A stretch of 64,000 nt of DNA from Paramecium octaurelia (lineage: Eukaryota > Ciliophora > Oligohymenophorea > Peniculida > Parameciidae). Below, one piece after another: positions 18,027-29,078 of the stretch. The position numbers were made by a program, and so were the translations under genes. A model generated the notes under the pieces. It had not been told where the DNA came from. It searched no databases and was given only the letters and a program-made list of their open reading frames with translations. The first letter of the stretch is position 1. Each line of letters starts with the position of its first letter. The stretch spans positions 313,099-377,098 of the forward strand of contig CAJJDP010000101.1 in assembly GCA_905182995.1 (NCBI GenBank), written 5' to 3'.

Positions 18027-18099
18027 AGCCAGTTGGGGGAATTGAACACCCGACCCTTTGCTTACGAGGCAAATGCTCTAACCACTGAGCTAAACCGGC
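18027..18099 (-). tRNA. tRNA-Thr (CGU)
   Basis: A 73-nt cloverleaf on the minus strand. The acceptor GCCGGTT pairs with AACTGGC (one G-U), D arm TAGCTCAGTGGTTAGAGC, anticodon stem TTTGC/GCAAA around loop CTCGTAA, T loop GTTCAATTC. Anticodon CGU reads ACG. The discriminator base is U, and there is no intron. Confidence 0.93.
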
Positions 18100-18159
18100 A
18101 TCATTGAATTCCACCATTCCCACTTATATAAATCTCTATTCTCCGTTAATCATGCATAT

Positions 18160-18429
18160 TCAATACATCTCTACTTTTATTTGCCATTTCTATTATCTGC
18201 CTTTTATTTGCAATTAGCCTACCTTAACTTGTACAATAGACTCTGAATGCACACAAACGATCGTCTCTTTCCTTCCATCCCATGTTACAGTTTGAATAAA
18301 ATGAATAAATCCATTTAATCCACAAAGTTCCAATAAAAACAAAAAGAATACAACTATCAAATATGATAAGATAGACATAATATTGAGAGTTGAGTTATTT
18401 AATTTATATTCTACTTTAATGCTAAACAT
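18160..18429 (-). CDS. Small membrane-anchored or secreted protein (89 aa)
   Basis: An open frame of 89 codons. After a short polar start there is one strong hydrophobic segment (SILSYLIVVFFLFLLELCG) that could be a signal peptide or anchor, then a polar domain IHFIQTVTWDGRKETIVCVH. A 22-nt intron option near the 3' end would change the last residues. No family recognised. Confidence 0.4.
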
Positions 18430-18538
18430 ATAATTTAATATTTAATAAATAATGATTAGAATTAATAATATTCTTAAAATCTTGATTCATCTCATTATAT
18501 TAAATAATTTTTTAAAGCACATTATTTCAATTAAATCA

Positions 18539-19250
18539 ATGGGGAAACCTAAAATATTAATAAAAAATTTGTATGAAATTTTACAGGTAACCTTAATACA
18601 CCTAACACCTAGTCAGAAAAATTTGATTGCATTAGATGGACAGATAATGGAAGGGCTTTTATTATTGTTGATCCCGAAGAATTTTAGAAGTCAATTATGC
18701 CTGAATATTTTTATTCAACGCAAATAAAGTCACTCTATCGATAACTAAATTCCTATGGGTTTAAGATGAGGAGTTTAAAAAATAATTAAAAAATGTTTTC
18801 ACATAAATGGTTTATCTAGGGAAATATGTATTCCGTACCTATATATTTTAAAGATCCTCTCTCTATAAGGTAGAAAGGCAGAGAACACGCAGCATAGCCC
18901 ATCTAGACAAAGAGAAGGATTCTATAGTTATTATGAGGGAAGAAATGAAACAGTTAAAAGAAGAATTAGAAACCTTATAAAGTCAATAAAATTCTATACT
19001 AAAACAAATTAGAATTCATTCCATTATACAGACTTATATCTGCAAAAACATAAAAAAGATTTGCGATGAACAAAAGAAGATCAATATGGAAAGAGAATAA
19101 GAAACAAAACTTGTAGTATATTTCACATCAATGTTCGAAATATTCAAAGGCTTTCAATTTGAAATAGCATCTAATATAATCCTGTAATTAAAAGACATTG
19201 GAGGACCTTAAACTCCTTCCTTTTCTCCAATGATATTTCCATATATGTGA
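18539..19250 (+). CDS. Heat-shock-factor-type transcription factor
   Basis: An HSF DNA-binding domain protein, 219 residues, with two 26-nt introns (18587-18612 and 18828-18853). The domain occupies residues ~1-100: KILIKNLYEILQ, then FDCIRWTDNGRAFIIVDPEE, EYFYSTQIKSLYRQLNSYGF (the recognition-helix region, canonical SFVRQLNxYGF) and FSHKWFIQGN. A heptad helix follows (MREEMKQLKEELETLQSQ), as expected for trimerisation. The protein is short and lacks a clear activation domain. An in-frame upstream ATG at 18452 would add 29 low-complexity residues; the start beside the domain is preferred. Confidence 0.88.
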
Positions 19251-19777
19251 TTAGTAACAAAGAATTATAATAAATCAATCTATTATTATTTATCTTTGCT
19301 TAATCTATATGATAAATTTTAGTTTAATATAAAACATTAAGTAACCTTGTTTCTTCTAAAAATATAGATGAAACCCTTGTTTTGATTTTATCTATTCTAA
19401 TTTACAAGAATAGAAATATCTTGAATTTATTTCGATGACAAACAAATTCTTAATGAAATCTTAATTGTTATTTCATTAAATTTTAGTCAAAAAGATATAA
19501 TTTTAAGTTCATCATTCTCAAGGTATTATTACAGTGGAATAAGATACATTAAATTGGTAATCTATTATTTTTTAATTTCATTATTGCAATTCTACGACTT
19601 CATATAATAAAATTTAAACCATTAAATAATAATAAACCCCAATTTCATAATTATTTGATTATGAAAAATTTGAATTAAATTAAATAATTGCAAATAAGCT
19701 AACCAATAAGTTTGTTTAAAAAATATAAAATGTTATATATTAATATATATTATTATAATTTCTTTGATATAATTGAA
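19251..19777. other. AT-rich intergenic stretch
   Basis: Very AT-rich, with no frame of convincing composition on either strand. It holds the 3' flank of the HSF gene and the upstream flank of the 19778 gene, including an AT-only palindromic-looking run near 19738-19757. Confidence 0.5.
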
Positions 19778-20755
19778 ATGCAGGATTAAAGATATTAATG
19801 CTTGGTTGAAAAATACCATTTTTAATTGGAATAGTTCAATTTCAATAAGGCTTTTGTAAAAAGGTGTTTAGTATCAAAGGATTAAAGATTTGTTGCAATA
19901 AGTGTTAGGGGATGTTACGAGAATGTATCGAAACAAAATTACCATTACTATTATCAAATTTGGAGTTTGGAGGAACGAAAGTGCATTAAAACTTATCAGA
20001 TAATACTATGTTCTCCTATATCCTAATTCATGTGCGGCTTTTCTGAGTGTTCTAAGTATTTTGTGAGTTTTAATTGCAATTGTGAAATGACAATCGTTCA
20101 TTTAGAAAAATAAAAGGAAAGCTTTACCGTGAGTTTGCCTGGACACTAAGTAATAGATAAATTAATGATTCACTCAGGTTTTGTGTTTATTATTGTAGAG
20201 AAGGTGATCTAAATTCACAGTTTAGTAAATGGCGCACTTAAATAAAAAATAGAGCTTTAATTTCAATAGGAGAATTTTACACCCCTGAGTGCATTCAGAT
20301 TTCTAATTTCAAACAAAGAAAAAAAATCAATTTAAATGTGGAGATGGATGGATTAGAGAATAAAATTATTAAAAGAAATGTTCCCTAAAAATAGTTATGA
20401 TGAATTGTTAAATTTTAAGAATAAGGTGATTATTGGATAATAATAGACGTGCATCCATTTGCTTTCTCCAATCAAATTACATATCATTAGGAGTATTACC
20501 ATAGAATATTAATTCCATAATATTCTTATTGATGATAATATCTCCATACTTAATATCTATAGAAGTTTTTGTCCAAAATAGAAAAAAGTCGTTTATGTTA
20601 ATTGTTTTCCCAAGATTCAAACTTTTGAGTCCAATCACCTTGACGATGTTGATTATACTTTTGAGAATTTATACTTTTATTCAGGAATTATGGTTGGATG
20701 GGATTATGATAATCCAAATAAAGTAGGATTCATGATATATAAATTTTCAAAATGA
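19778..20755 (+). CDS. WD-like beta-propeller protein (325 aa)
   Basis: An intronless frame of 325 codons. Repeated beta-strand blocks of about 40 residues are visible, several ending in WD-like dipeptides (YYYQIWSLEERKCIKTYQ, then CEMTIVHLEKQ, VEKVIQIHSLVNGALKQKIE). The C-terminus ends MVGWDYDNPNKVGFMIYKFS. The repeats are too degenerate to count with confidence. A protein-interaction scaffold is the likely class; no partner is evident. Confidence 0.7.
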
Positions 20756-20810
20756 TAAATCTTTGAATTAACTTTTTATAATCTCTAAATATAAAAACAT
20801 AATTGATATA

Positions 20811-21563
20811 TCAAAATAAAGCTTTTGGAGGAGTCTTATTAACTAAATCTACTATAAATTTCATATGATTTGTCACATTTTATAAGGGCAATACTGCTTT
20901 CTTACTATTATTGTTAGAATTGACGGTTGTACTTGCCATTGATTTGGTTGGCTTATGATATGATACTTTTTAGTTCTATCGAAGTGGTGTAGTGGCCTAT
21001 GTAGAAATTCGTTATTCAGTTCTTTGCGGTGTTCTTGATGTCGATTTCCCTATGATTCGAGGTGTGTACTGCTATTTCAGATTTGGAGAGATAGAGCGCT
21101 CAGGTGTTTTGCTTTGACATGCTAATTTAATGGAATTTGAATTTATCTAGGGACAGAAGGGTGTCTTTTTCAATTCCTCAATCAAGTGATGCTATCCTTT
21201 TATTTATTTATGAATTTGACTCTTTTGGCATCTTTGAAGCAATGAGGAATTCTAATCAGAAATAATTCGTTGTGATTTCTAATTAATTTTTGGTTTGAAT
21301 GTCAGGCCTTTCGATTCTTCCTACTGCTTTTCTTATTGCATTAAATGGATTTGTTCATTCTTTCTCTCAATCCAATAGTCGACTTCTTCTAGAAATTGAT
21401 CAACTGTTCGATGTTCTCTATCCTTATGGATATTTGGTCGAAATGAATATTTGCTGCATTCCTATTCTTCATTCAACTCTTTCTATCTCTTATACTCTGC
21501 AATTTTCTCTTGTTTTTCCTTCATCAAATGTTGGGCACGTTAATAAATAGGGATATGATTCAT
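20811..21563 (-). CDS. Charged hypothetical protein (250 aa)
   Basis: An intronless frame of 250 codons. The N-terminus (RAQHLMKEKQEKIAEYKRQK) is a charged helix followed by CSKYSFRPNIHKDREHRTVD, a Cys-x-(Y/T)-F-x-P-x-(I/L) block that I have seen repeated in ciliate proteins with several FxPxI units; a second unit reads LTFKPKINQKSQ. The rest is Ser/Thr/Lys-rich and probably disordered. It is convergent with the 19778 gene (55 nt apart) and divergent from the Plk4-like gene. Confidence 0.7.
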
Positions 21564-21885
21564 CTTATTAATTATAATTATACTCAGTTAACGAATATAT
21601 TGTTATTTGTAAAATAAACTTAATTATCATATAAAACAAAGAAATAATTTATACGCATATTTCAATCTGACTTCAAAGTGACTTATTTCAATTGTTTTTT
21701 AATGATTTGTGATATTTACACCATTTGTAGAGATGAAGTTATCGAATTTAGAAAAAGAGTGTTGTAAAAAAGATAATAATAAGGTTAATTGCATAATAAC
21801 AAAATTTATTATTAATATATGAATTAGTTTTATAATTATTCTAGTTAATTAATATTAAAATCTGTTAAAAATATAGTTGTTAATA

Positions 21886-23572
21886 ATGAAATCCGATTCT
21901 TTGGCAGTAAGTGCTTATATTACTATTAGGGGAGAATTACCAAATAAAGAACCCAATAGGTAGAGGGGCTGGTAGTTTTGTGTGCAAGATTGTAAACCGA
22001 CTAACGAAAGTGGAAATGGCTGCTAAGATCATTTAGAAAACATCTTCGAACTCACACAAAATATAGAATGAAGTAATGATTCATTCTGAATTGCATCATA
22101 AAAACATTGTTAATTTGATTGATGTTTTTGAGGATGCCGACAACAGTTATCTCATAATGGAATTATGTGATTAAGACATTTATTAATTAATTAAGAAAGG
22201 GTAATTTAATGAATAATAAATACGTTTTTATGGTAAACAATTGGCAGAAGGTCTGCAATATTTGCATTCTCACAACATCATTCATAGAGATATTAAATTA
22301 GGAAATATTCTAATCTAGAATGACATTCTGAAAATTGCTGATTTTGGATTGGCTGTAAAATTAACAGATGATGAAGAAGAAAGAAACACTCTCTGTGGTA
22401 CTCCAAATTATATCAGTCCAGAAATCTTAAATTAATAACCATATGGGAAAAAGGTTGATTTGTGGAGTATGGGTTGTTGTCTATTTGCAATGGCAACTGG
22501 TCGTGGCCCATTTGAAGAAAAAAATGCAGCCTTGGGTGATGTTTTGAGGAAGGTTAAATAAGGGGATTTTGAACTACCTGCCAATTCTACTGAAACCTTT
22601 AAGGACTTAATAATGAACTTGTTGAATCTTGATGCTGATTAGAGATATTCCATTGAAAAAATAATAAAACATCCCTTTTTTGTAGATCCTATCCCTCCAA
22701 GAATTCAAAGCAGAAACCAATCCAGTTCTTAGATCAAATAACTTTTGGATTTGAGTCCATTTGTTAAATAATAGCATAGATCCACTTGTTCTATGATTGG
22801 ATTAGATAAATAATAAGTAGTAGCACAGTTTGTGCAGAAATAGCAGTTGTTGGGTGGAAAGAAACTGCTCTTTGGATTGACAACCAATGGCAAGATTGCA
22901 CTTAAACAAAATTATCATCTTGATAATGTGCCTAGATTCTTTTTACCATAGGAATCACATTCTAATAATACAAGTTGCAATCATCACAATAAAGAAAACA
23001 TCAATAAAGAAAATATCAATAAAGAGAATATTAGAGAGAATAGTGTTAAAATTAATAAATAGAATTCGTCAACCTTGTGTATTTTCAATGAATCTCCAAT
23101 AAAGTTAGGCGATTTAAAATCCTGTAAATTATAAACAAAAAATGGATTATTGCAAATTCATGAGGATGGTCGATTCGAGATGGATGTCAGTAATAAAGAT
23201 TTGAATTTTATTATCTAAAATAATGGATAAGAAGTAATTTGTTTATTTTAATATATTAATTAGATAGTAGTTTAAAAAAAGGGTTAGAAGGCCAAATAAT
23301 ATTAGTTAAATGAGTTACCTCAGAAATTATAGAAATTCTATACTTATTCTAAATAAGTGTGTAATGCAATTCGAGAAAAAAATCAGAAATAGAAACTTAA
23401 TAATGAACACGGCAATTTTGCCTTAAAAAATACAAAATTAGGTTAATGCTATGAAGGATATATTGCATAATCAAAAATTAAAGTACAATTATTTTTAAAT
23501 TCTAGATACAACATATCCTAAATTCAGACACAATTAAGTTATAATTTCACAATGGGAATACTAAAATTGTGA
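21886..23572 (+). CDS. Polo-like kinase, Plk4/SAK-like
   Basis: Ser/Thr kinase of about 555 residues. Core motifs: [15 protein letters not shown] glycine loop, [39 protein letters not shown], and [17 protein letters not shown]. The C-terminal ~300 residues contain a stretch ending LPQKLQKFYTYSKQVCNAIR, resembling the LPxxLxxxYxYAxxFV block of Plk4 polo boxes. Plk4 starts centriole or basal-body duplication, a sensible role in a multiciliated cell. The first intron is ambiguous: 19 nt (21911-21929) or 28 nt (21907-21934) both restore frame. A 15-nt minisatellite at ~22988-23040 encodes three NKENI units. The divergent upstream region of 322 bp is shared with the 21563 start. Confidence 0.82.
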
Positions 23573-24169
23573 ACATTCATGACTTCTAGTTGCTCTCAAC
23601 TTAAGCAAAGATGGATCCTAATGAAGTGTACTCAATTAAAATTGCACTTAAGTACTTACCTTTATGTTAGTAATGATAGTTAAAATTTATTATATTTAAA
23701 TGATACTAGTCTCTAGATTGTTATTTTACTGTTGCAATTATATCCTGAATTTATGTGTGGCAATAATGACATGAGTCTATTTTCTAATTTTGAGTTTATA
23801 CTAATATATTAATCAAATTAAAGTTATGTGTTTAAATTTTAGAATAGAAAAGTTTAAGTTTTATATTCTTTATCTTTTAAATTAAATCCCAGGAATTAAA
23901 AGTGATATTTGTGCACTTTGGTTTGAAATTTATAAGGTTGTCATTCTATAGTCTGTTTTTAGCGGTTTTCTATTAAATTCATTTCAAAAAGTTGACTTAT
24001 TTAAATGGATTACTCTTTTGTATTCTATGTTTAATTAAAATCTGAAATGCTTATGCGACTTTTGATTTTGAATAGTTAAGTACTCTTATGGCAACTCAAA
24101 TTAAAATTAATGAGCAACTTTTTAGAGCATACAAAAATTATTAGGATAAAGAATTTGAAATATCATTAG
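23573..24169. other. Downstream stretch with an in-frame 108-codon ORF
   Basis: Immediately after the Plk4-like TGA, the same frame contains ATG at 23579 and stays open for 108 codons to a TGA at 23903-23905 (MTSSCSQLKQRWILMKCTQL... ). It could be a separate small gene, a read-through extension, or chance. The remainder to 24169 is AT-rich with no convincing frame. Confidence 0.4.
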
Positions 24170-24675
24170 TCATAATAATTATTCAACCAAATATTCAACA
24201 AACATTCGAGCATTCTGGAGTAATGTTGTTCGTGATGTGATTTGAGATATGAGATCATCTTTTTCTGCACTCAACATATTACTAACATTTTTCTGTTGCT
24301 CACACAAGGTTTCCAATTATTCCTATGGAACATTTAAATGTTTGTAATTTCTAAATTAATGATATAGTACTATCCTAAAATTTCCCATCGAAAGCGCAAA
24401 TATTTATAATATCGATTTTTCACCATAGCCAATGTTTTTCCGTGAAAGTGCCTATGAATCTTCTAAAATTTAGGTCCATTGTTAAGTACTAACTATAAAA
24501 TACGTTTATCTTCTTCTAGTGAAAACTTTTGGCCAGATTTCTTATTACTTATACCATCAGAGCCCCTTCTTTTCTTTCGATGATAATCATATTCGTTTTT
24601 CTTTTTTTGCTTTTTTTGGATTCCGATTTTATTAGGCGAACCATTTTGAGATGATACTTCTGCATTCTCCTCCAT
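24170..24675 (-). CDS. Myb/SANT-like DNA-binding protein (161 aa)
   Basis: Two exons around a 20-nt intron (24351-24370), 161 residues. A basic N-terminus (QKKQKKKNEYDYHRKKRRGS) resembles a nuclear localisation signal. It is followed by a SANT/Myb-type helix-turn-helix: KFSLEEDKRILQLVLNNGP, FQKIHRHFHGKTLAMVKNRY. The C-terminal part (VPQEQLETLCEQQKNVSNML) is a coiled coil. The usual spaced tryptophans are replaced by Phe/Phe/Tyr, a common pattern in divergent SANT domains. Target unknown. Confidence 0.75.
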
Positions 24676-25222
24676 CTTCACTTCTTTCTACTATTTTAAT
24701 TAATTACAATTCTTTATTAAATTTTTAGTTTTGTGCTCCTATTAAATTAACTTTATTCATACCTTCCCAAAAGAAAAATCAAATCTATCACAAAAACATT
24801 TCAAATCTACATTATTTTATTTAAATATGAATTATCTTAGCTAATATATAAAAAATTAGAAATTTATAAAAACGATAAATTTATAGTGTAATAATATTGA
24901 TCTCTAAAGTATCATCAACACGCAAATTGCTGATTATTTTTATGCAAAATCTCTTAACCAATCCTCTATAACATGGTTATCAAAAAATTAAGATATCAGT
25001 GTTAGAATGGAGGATTTTATAATTGTTGATCCCATTATTAGGACATGCTTATACTCCTCATTGTATGTTAATAATAATTTTAGATCCAATAAGAAAACTG
25101 AAATCTAATACGGTTATGAACTATATCATCTAATTTTAGCATAATATTATGAAAAATTTTGATTTTAAATTCTTTTTATTAAAATATTGAATAATTCAAA
25201 TATATGTAAATTAATTGTGATT
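24676..25222. other. Stretch without a confident gene
   Basis: AT-rich upstream region of the Myb-like gene. An 81-codon plus-strand frame beginning near 24942 and an overlapping frame around MEDFIIVDPIIRT compete for the same DNA; neither has a recognisable domain or supporting introns. Confidence 0.4.
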
Positions 25223-25598
25223 TCAAAATAAAATGCATTATTAGAATTTTACATAAATAGCAAATTTACTATGTTTAATTAATTAATCAACTACATTATT
25301 ATGTTGTTAACAATATTCATGAAAATTCATTATTATTTTCAGTGCTTATAACCCATAAACTTTTTCAACCTCCTTGGATGCAAAATTGGCAGCTCTTGAG
25401 AACAAATTACCTTTTGATTCTCCCCAAATTGTATAATCCTCCTATGTACCCTATTAATTACTTGAAGAATTACACTCTAAATTAGGTTACCTATCTTTTC
25501 CTTTATCAGTCTTTCCTTATATTAACTCATTAGGTTTTTTTACTACCAATAATTTATTTTCCTCTCTTCAGATAATTATCAAATATCTTCATATCCAT
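25223..25598 (-). CDS. Hypothetical protein, possibly 3' part of a larger or decayed gene
   Basis: A two-exon model with a 31-nt intron (25516-25546) gives 114 residues. The conserved-looking core is EDYTIWGESKGNLFSRAANF followed by ASKEVEKVYGL. The start (MDMKIFDNYLKRGKQ) lies right after an in-frame TGA. Several open pieces with protein-like composition continue upstream to about 26125 (for example WTQILEGFLQSKKHLFSFLQ), but I could not join them with short introns. The locus is therefore a longer gene I failed to resolve, or a decayed one. Confidence 0.45.
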
Positions 25599-26196
25599 TC
25601 AATCAAAAAGTCCTTATTATTTTATAAAATAATAATCAAACACTCTTCAAACAATTCATCAAATTTTCAGGGCTTTCTACTTATTGATTAACCCCCATAA
25701 TTTATTCTATATAAATTATAGAAATGAAAACAAGTGCTTTTTTGACTACAGGAAACCTTCAAGAATTTGTGTCCAGTATCCTTATCGGGTCTTAAAATTG
25801 ATCTTCAAACCATGTTGTCACTTGTGGTTCCAAATAATTGAGTGAGGTAGATTTGCTGAAATTAGGCAAAACATATTATTTCTATATATATAATTTAAAT
25901 AGTCCTTTAAACAGTAAATTTGGAAGTGTAGAATGGCTTAATTAATCATAATACGAGATTTATTCATCTGTGATTTGCTCTCATTGAATAATAAATTAAT
26001 TATAAAATTGAAACTAACCATATCTATTGCTTAGACATAAAACATAGGAATTTCATAACAAAATTAGGGAAACCTGTGTTCATCCTGAGTGTAATCAGCA
26101 GTAAAGAATCAGAGTCCATAAATGCTTGTAATTCATAAAATCAAAGTTTTATGTATTGTATTGTATTGATATAAATTATTATTTTAATAGAAATAG
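25599..26196 (-). other. Unresolved coding-like fragments
   Basis: Three reverse-strand frames carry short stretches of protein-like sequence (TQLFGTTSDN, LRPDKDTGHKF, ESPENLMNCLKS) separated by TGA codons in changing frames. Candidate 19-31 nt introns exist but do not give one continuous product. Confidence 0.4.
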
Positions 26197-27252
26197 ATGA
26201 TGAATCAAAATTCTTAAATGCTTCTAAAATTATAAGAATTCCAGTCAGGATTTTCAAATAGTATTACAAAATTACAAGACTAAGCTAAAAACTACAATAA
26301 TTGCTACAATTTAGCAAATAAGGAAATAAAGGATTATTATAATACATTACAAAAATAAGCAAACAAAATTGATTAATATCAACTACAAAATAACAAGGGA
26401 AAGTGTGACAATTCTTTGGAAGCTTTGTAAAAGCATTATAATGGATTAAACGAATAATTGAATAATTTTAATTAAGAAGTGTTGCTTTACTAATTCTTGC
26501 AAGTTGAATTTGATAACTATCGCTTATCAATGGAATTGTAATAGCAAGCGCAAAGTGAATTAAAACCCTTTTAGCATTACCCTTTGCTATAACAATCTTC
26601 TGTGAATTTTGGGCTTGTGAATGAATTGACCAGAGAATTGTAATCAATACTTGCATACCAGTATTAATAATTTAAGCAAAATGATCAAATTAACGAATTC
26701 ATTCGTGATCTAACATCTTTTATTTAATAGTAAATTGAGATTCGAGATGAAGAATAGAGGAAAATCTAATAATAATTTGAAGAGAGTCAAAGGTAATAAT
26801 TGGAGATTAAAAAACAAAAGGAGGAGCTTGAATTGCAAAATGGAATTGATACTGATTAAAATGAAAATGATGAAAATCTTTCAGAACCAGAAGACTTAGT
26901 ATAATTATGTTAAGAATGCGGATAAACAATTAAGTGTAATCATTTCTTAACAAAGTGTTTGCACTACTATCACGAAGAATGCATACTTCAAAAAGTAAAG
27001 GCAAATTATCAATAAACAAGCATTTATTGTTCTTGCAATACTTTGATTAGTTCAAGAATGATCAAGGGTGTGTTGGACCACTCTAGGGATGATCAAAGTT
27101 AAATCAATTTTGAGATCTTCTTACAATTTCAAATCAAATTATTATTAAAGAAAGGTAATTACAATTATGCAGAATGTAAATGTGGTTTCCTTTACATATC
27201 CGAAAAGTCCGAAAAATTAGATAGGTGTGAAAATTGTGAAAGAGACTATTGA
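26197..27252 (+). CDS. Coiled-coil protein with C-terminal RING/IBR-like zinc fingers
   Basis: An intronless frame of 351 codons, very Gln-rich through TAA/TAG. Residues ~1-230 form a long coiled coil (EIRDEEQRKIQQQFEESQRQ). The C-terminal ~115 residues are Cys/His-rich: CQECGQTIKCNHFLTKCLHY with a following YHEEC, then YCSCNTL, and a second cluster ECKCGFLYISEKSEKLDRCE with a final NCERDY. The spacing suggests a RING1 finger followed by an IBR-like finger, i.e. an RBR-type or related E3 ubiquitin ligase. A proper RING2 with its catalytic Cys is not seen, so E3 activity is inference. Confidence 0.75.
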
Positions 27253-27587
27253 ATTTTATTATGTTAAATTTAATAGTATTTAATCTTATGATTCAATTTA
27301 AATTCATCTTATGATTTTATAAAATGTATGAAGCAGTGTTCTTATCAAAAATTGAAATGAGACAAAGTTGTATGTACTATCTTAAAAACTAGATGAACTT
27401 CCTTGATAATATGAGTCTTGAACATATGATCGATGAATGTGTTTCAATTGATTAAATTAAGTGCATGAATGGCACAGCTTCATTGAGATAAAAAGTCTTA
27501 ATTTCAATTCATGGGGTTTGTCTTTGGATCAGGATTTATAGAATCAAGTACTATTTTTCAGAATATTAATAAAACTTTAATATTTTA
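27253..27587. other. Intergenic region with an in-frame upstream extension
   Basis: A frame open from ATG 27324 runs straight into the start of the CSPP1-like gene at 27588 (MYEAVFLSKIEMRQSCMYYL...). It could add 88 residues or be a separate short gene with a 26-nt intron. The start at 27588, followed by the Asn/Tyr-rich opening, is preferred, but the extension cannot be excluded. Confidence 0.4.
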
Positions 27588-29044
27588 ATGGATAATTAGT
27601 ACAATCCATTTTATAACAATTCTTTGGAAGCAAATAGAAAGACTAATTTCTTAGCATCAAATGGAAAAAGAGTTGTCTAAGAACAAAAGGAACAAGTATG
27701 CATATACAATATTGAATCCTTTAGATATTGCTAAAGGAAGAGAAGCAGAAGTAAGAGAAGGCTCAATAAATTCAGTATGAAAGGAAACTGCTGAATCAGG
27801 AGCCGGTGCCTGTTTATTTGTAAAGGGATGATCGGTAATAAAAGATAACTGCTTCTGAGAGGAAAGAAATTATAAGGAATTTAGAGAATGAAGCCAATAA
27901 AAATTCAGATGGAGGATTCTTTGCCAAGGTTTTTTAGTAAAAGGACAACAAAGACTAATAGAAACTGCAATAAAAATAGGCTTACATTGAAGAAATATAA
28001 AAATAAATTGATGAGAAGAAAAGAAAGAAGGAAGAGGAGAGATAGAAAAAGATGGAAGAGGATCGACAATATGAAGAGAGAATCATAAAGGAAAGAGAGG
28101 GAATGAATTAAAATTCAGTGATAAAGGATGAGGATAAAAAATAAATAATCAAAACAGTAAAAAATAGGCATCTGTTGTAATAGTACGATGAATCTAAAAT
28201 GATATTTAATGAGTTTGATGAATAATAGACTAATTTGACAAATAATAATATTGTTCCTAACTATTTGAAAGAAAACATAAAGGATGTGGATGATAAATTC
28301 GAATAGGATTTAAAGAATAAGACTAATCCACATACACCGTTCACAAAGTTGTAATCCCAAAGAACCCTATAGGATTAGAATCCCATCAATATTACCTATA
28401 ATCATCCGAATACAGCTGGAAATGCACAAAACAATAGGTCATTCAGAAACAACTCTCAACACAATAACTATTAGTAAACCAATTAGCAATTACAAATGCA
28501 ATATGAATAATAATAGATGTAGCAGCAATATCTACTTTAATAGCAATATTTTCTATAACAACAATAGTAGTATTAGAATTTCTAATAACCCTAACAGTAT
28601 CACTAATTTGAACAAAAACCTATAATTCCTTAATTAATGGAGAGATTCCAAAGAGAATTTGAAGATTTAAAAATGATGAATAGAATTAAGAGTAAAGAAT
28701 AAGAAGAAGGGATTGATAAATTGAGAGAACAGATAGAGATGCAATCTTAAATGTGGAATGATGATCTAAGAAAGTTAAGAGCTGAAGTTCAAATAAGTGC
28801 AGAATAAAAGAATAAAGCATTTTATGAGTTAGAACATTTGAAGGGATAACTAAAGAGATAGGAATTATTCGAAGAAGCATAATATAATAATACACATTAA
28901 CAAGCTAAATAGAGTGATGGTTGGCGTAAACAGGACAAGAAATTGGTTACTGAGAATGAGTATTAAAGAAGTTAAAACCAAAGTAGACAATAGAAGTTTG
29001 AGGAAAATTTTAATTTTTATAATTCATTTGAATAAGAGGAATGA
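27588..29044 (+). CDS. CSPP1-like centrosome/basal-body coiled-coil protein
   Basis: 475 residues with one 29-nt intron (27696-27724). The telling block is DGGFFAKVFQQKDN followed by a long charged helix AYIEEIQKQIDEKKRKKEEE. That GGF...L/F-x-x-I-EEK arrangement is like CSPP1 (centrosome and spindle-pole associated protein), a microtubule plus-end and ciliary protein. The middle is a Gln/Tyr-rich low-complexity tract (~residues 280-340, nearly all from TAA/TAG/CAA). A second coiled coil (FQREFEDLKMMNRIKSKEQE) closes the protein. Homology is by pattern only. The stop is 34 nt before the next start. Confidence 0.65.
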
Positions 29045-29078
29045 ATTATGTTATTTACTAAGTAAATATTATAATTTA

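Noticed and set aside
28422-28895. Asn-rich plus-strand and hydrophobic minus-strand frames
   Set aside because: Out-of-frame readings of the Gln-rich tract and coiled coil of the CSPP1-like gene.
27324-29044. CSPP1-like protein starting at ATG 27324
   Set aside because: The frame is open, but the extra 88 residues look unlike the rest and the intergenic space would vanish; kept only as a possibility.
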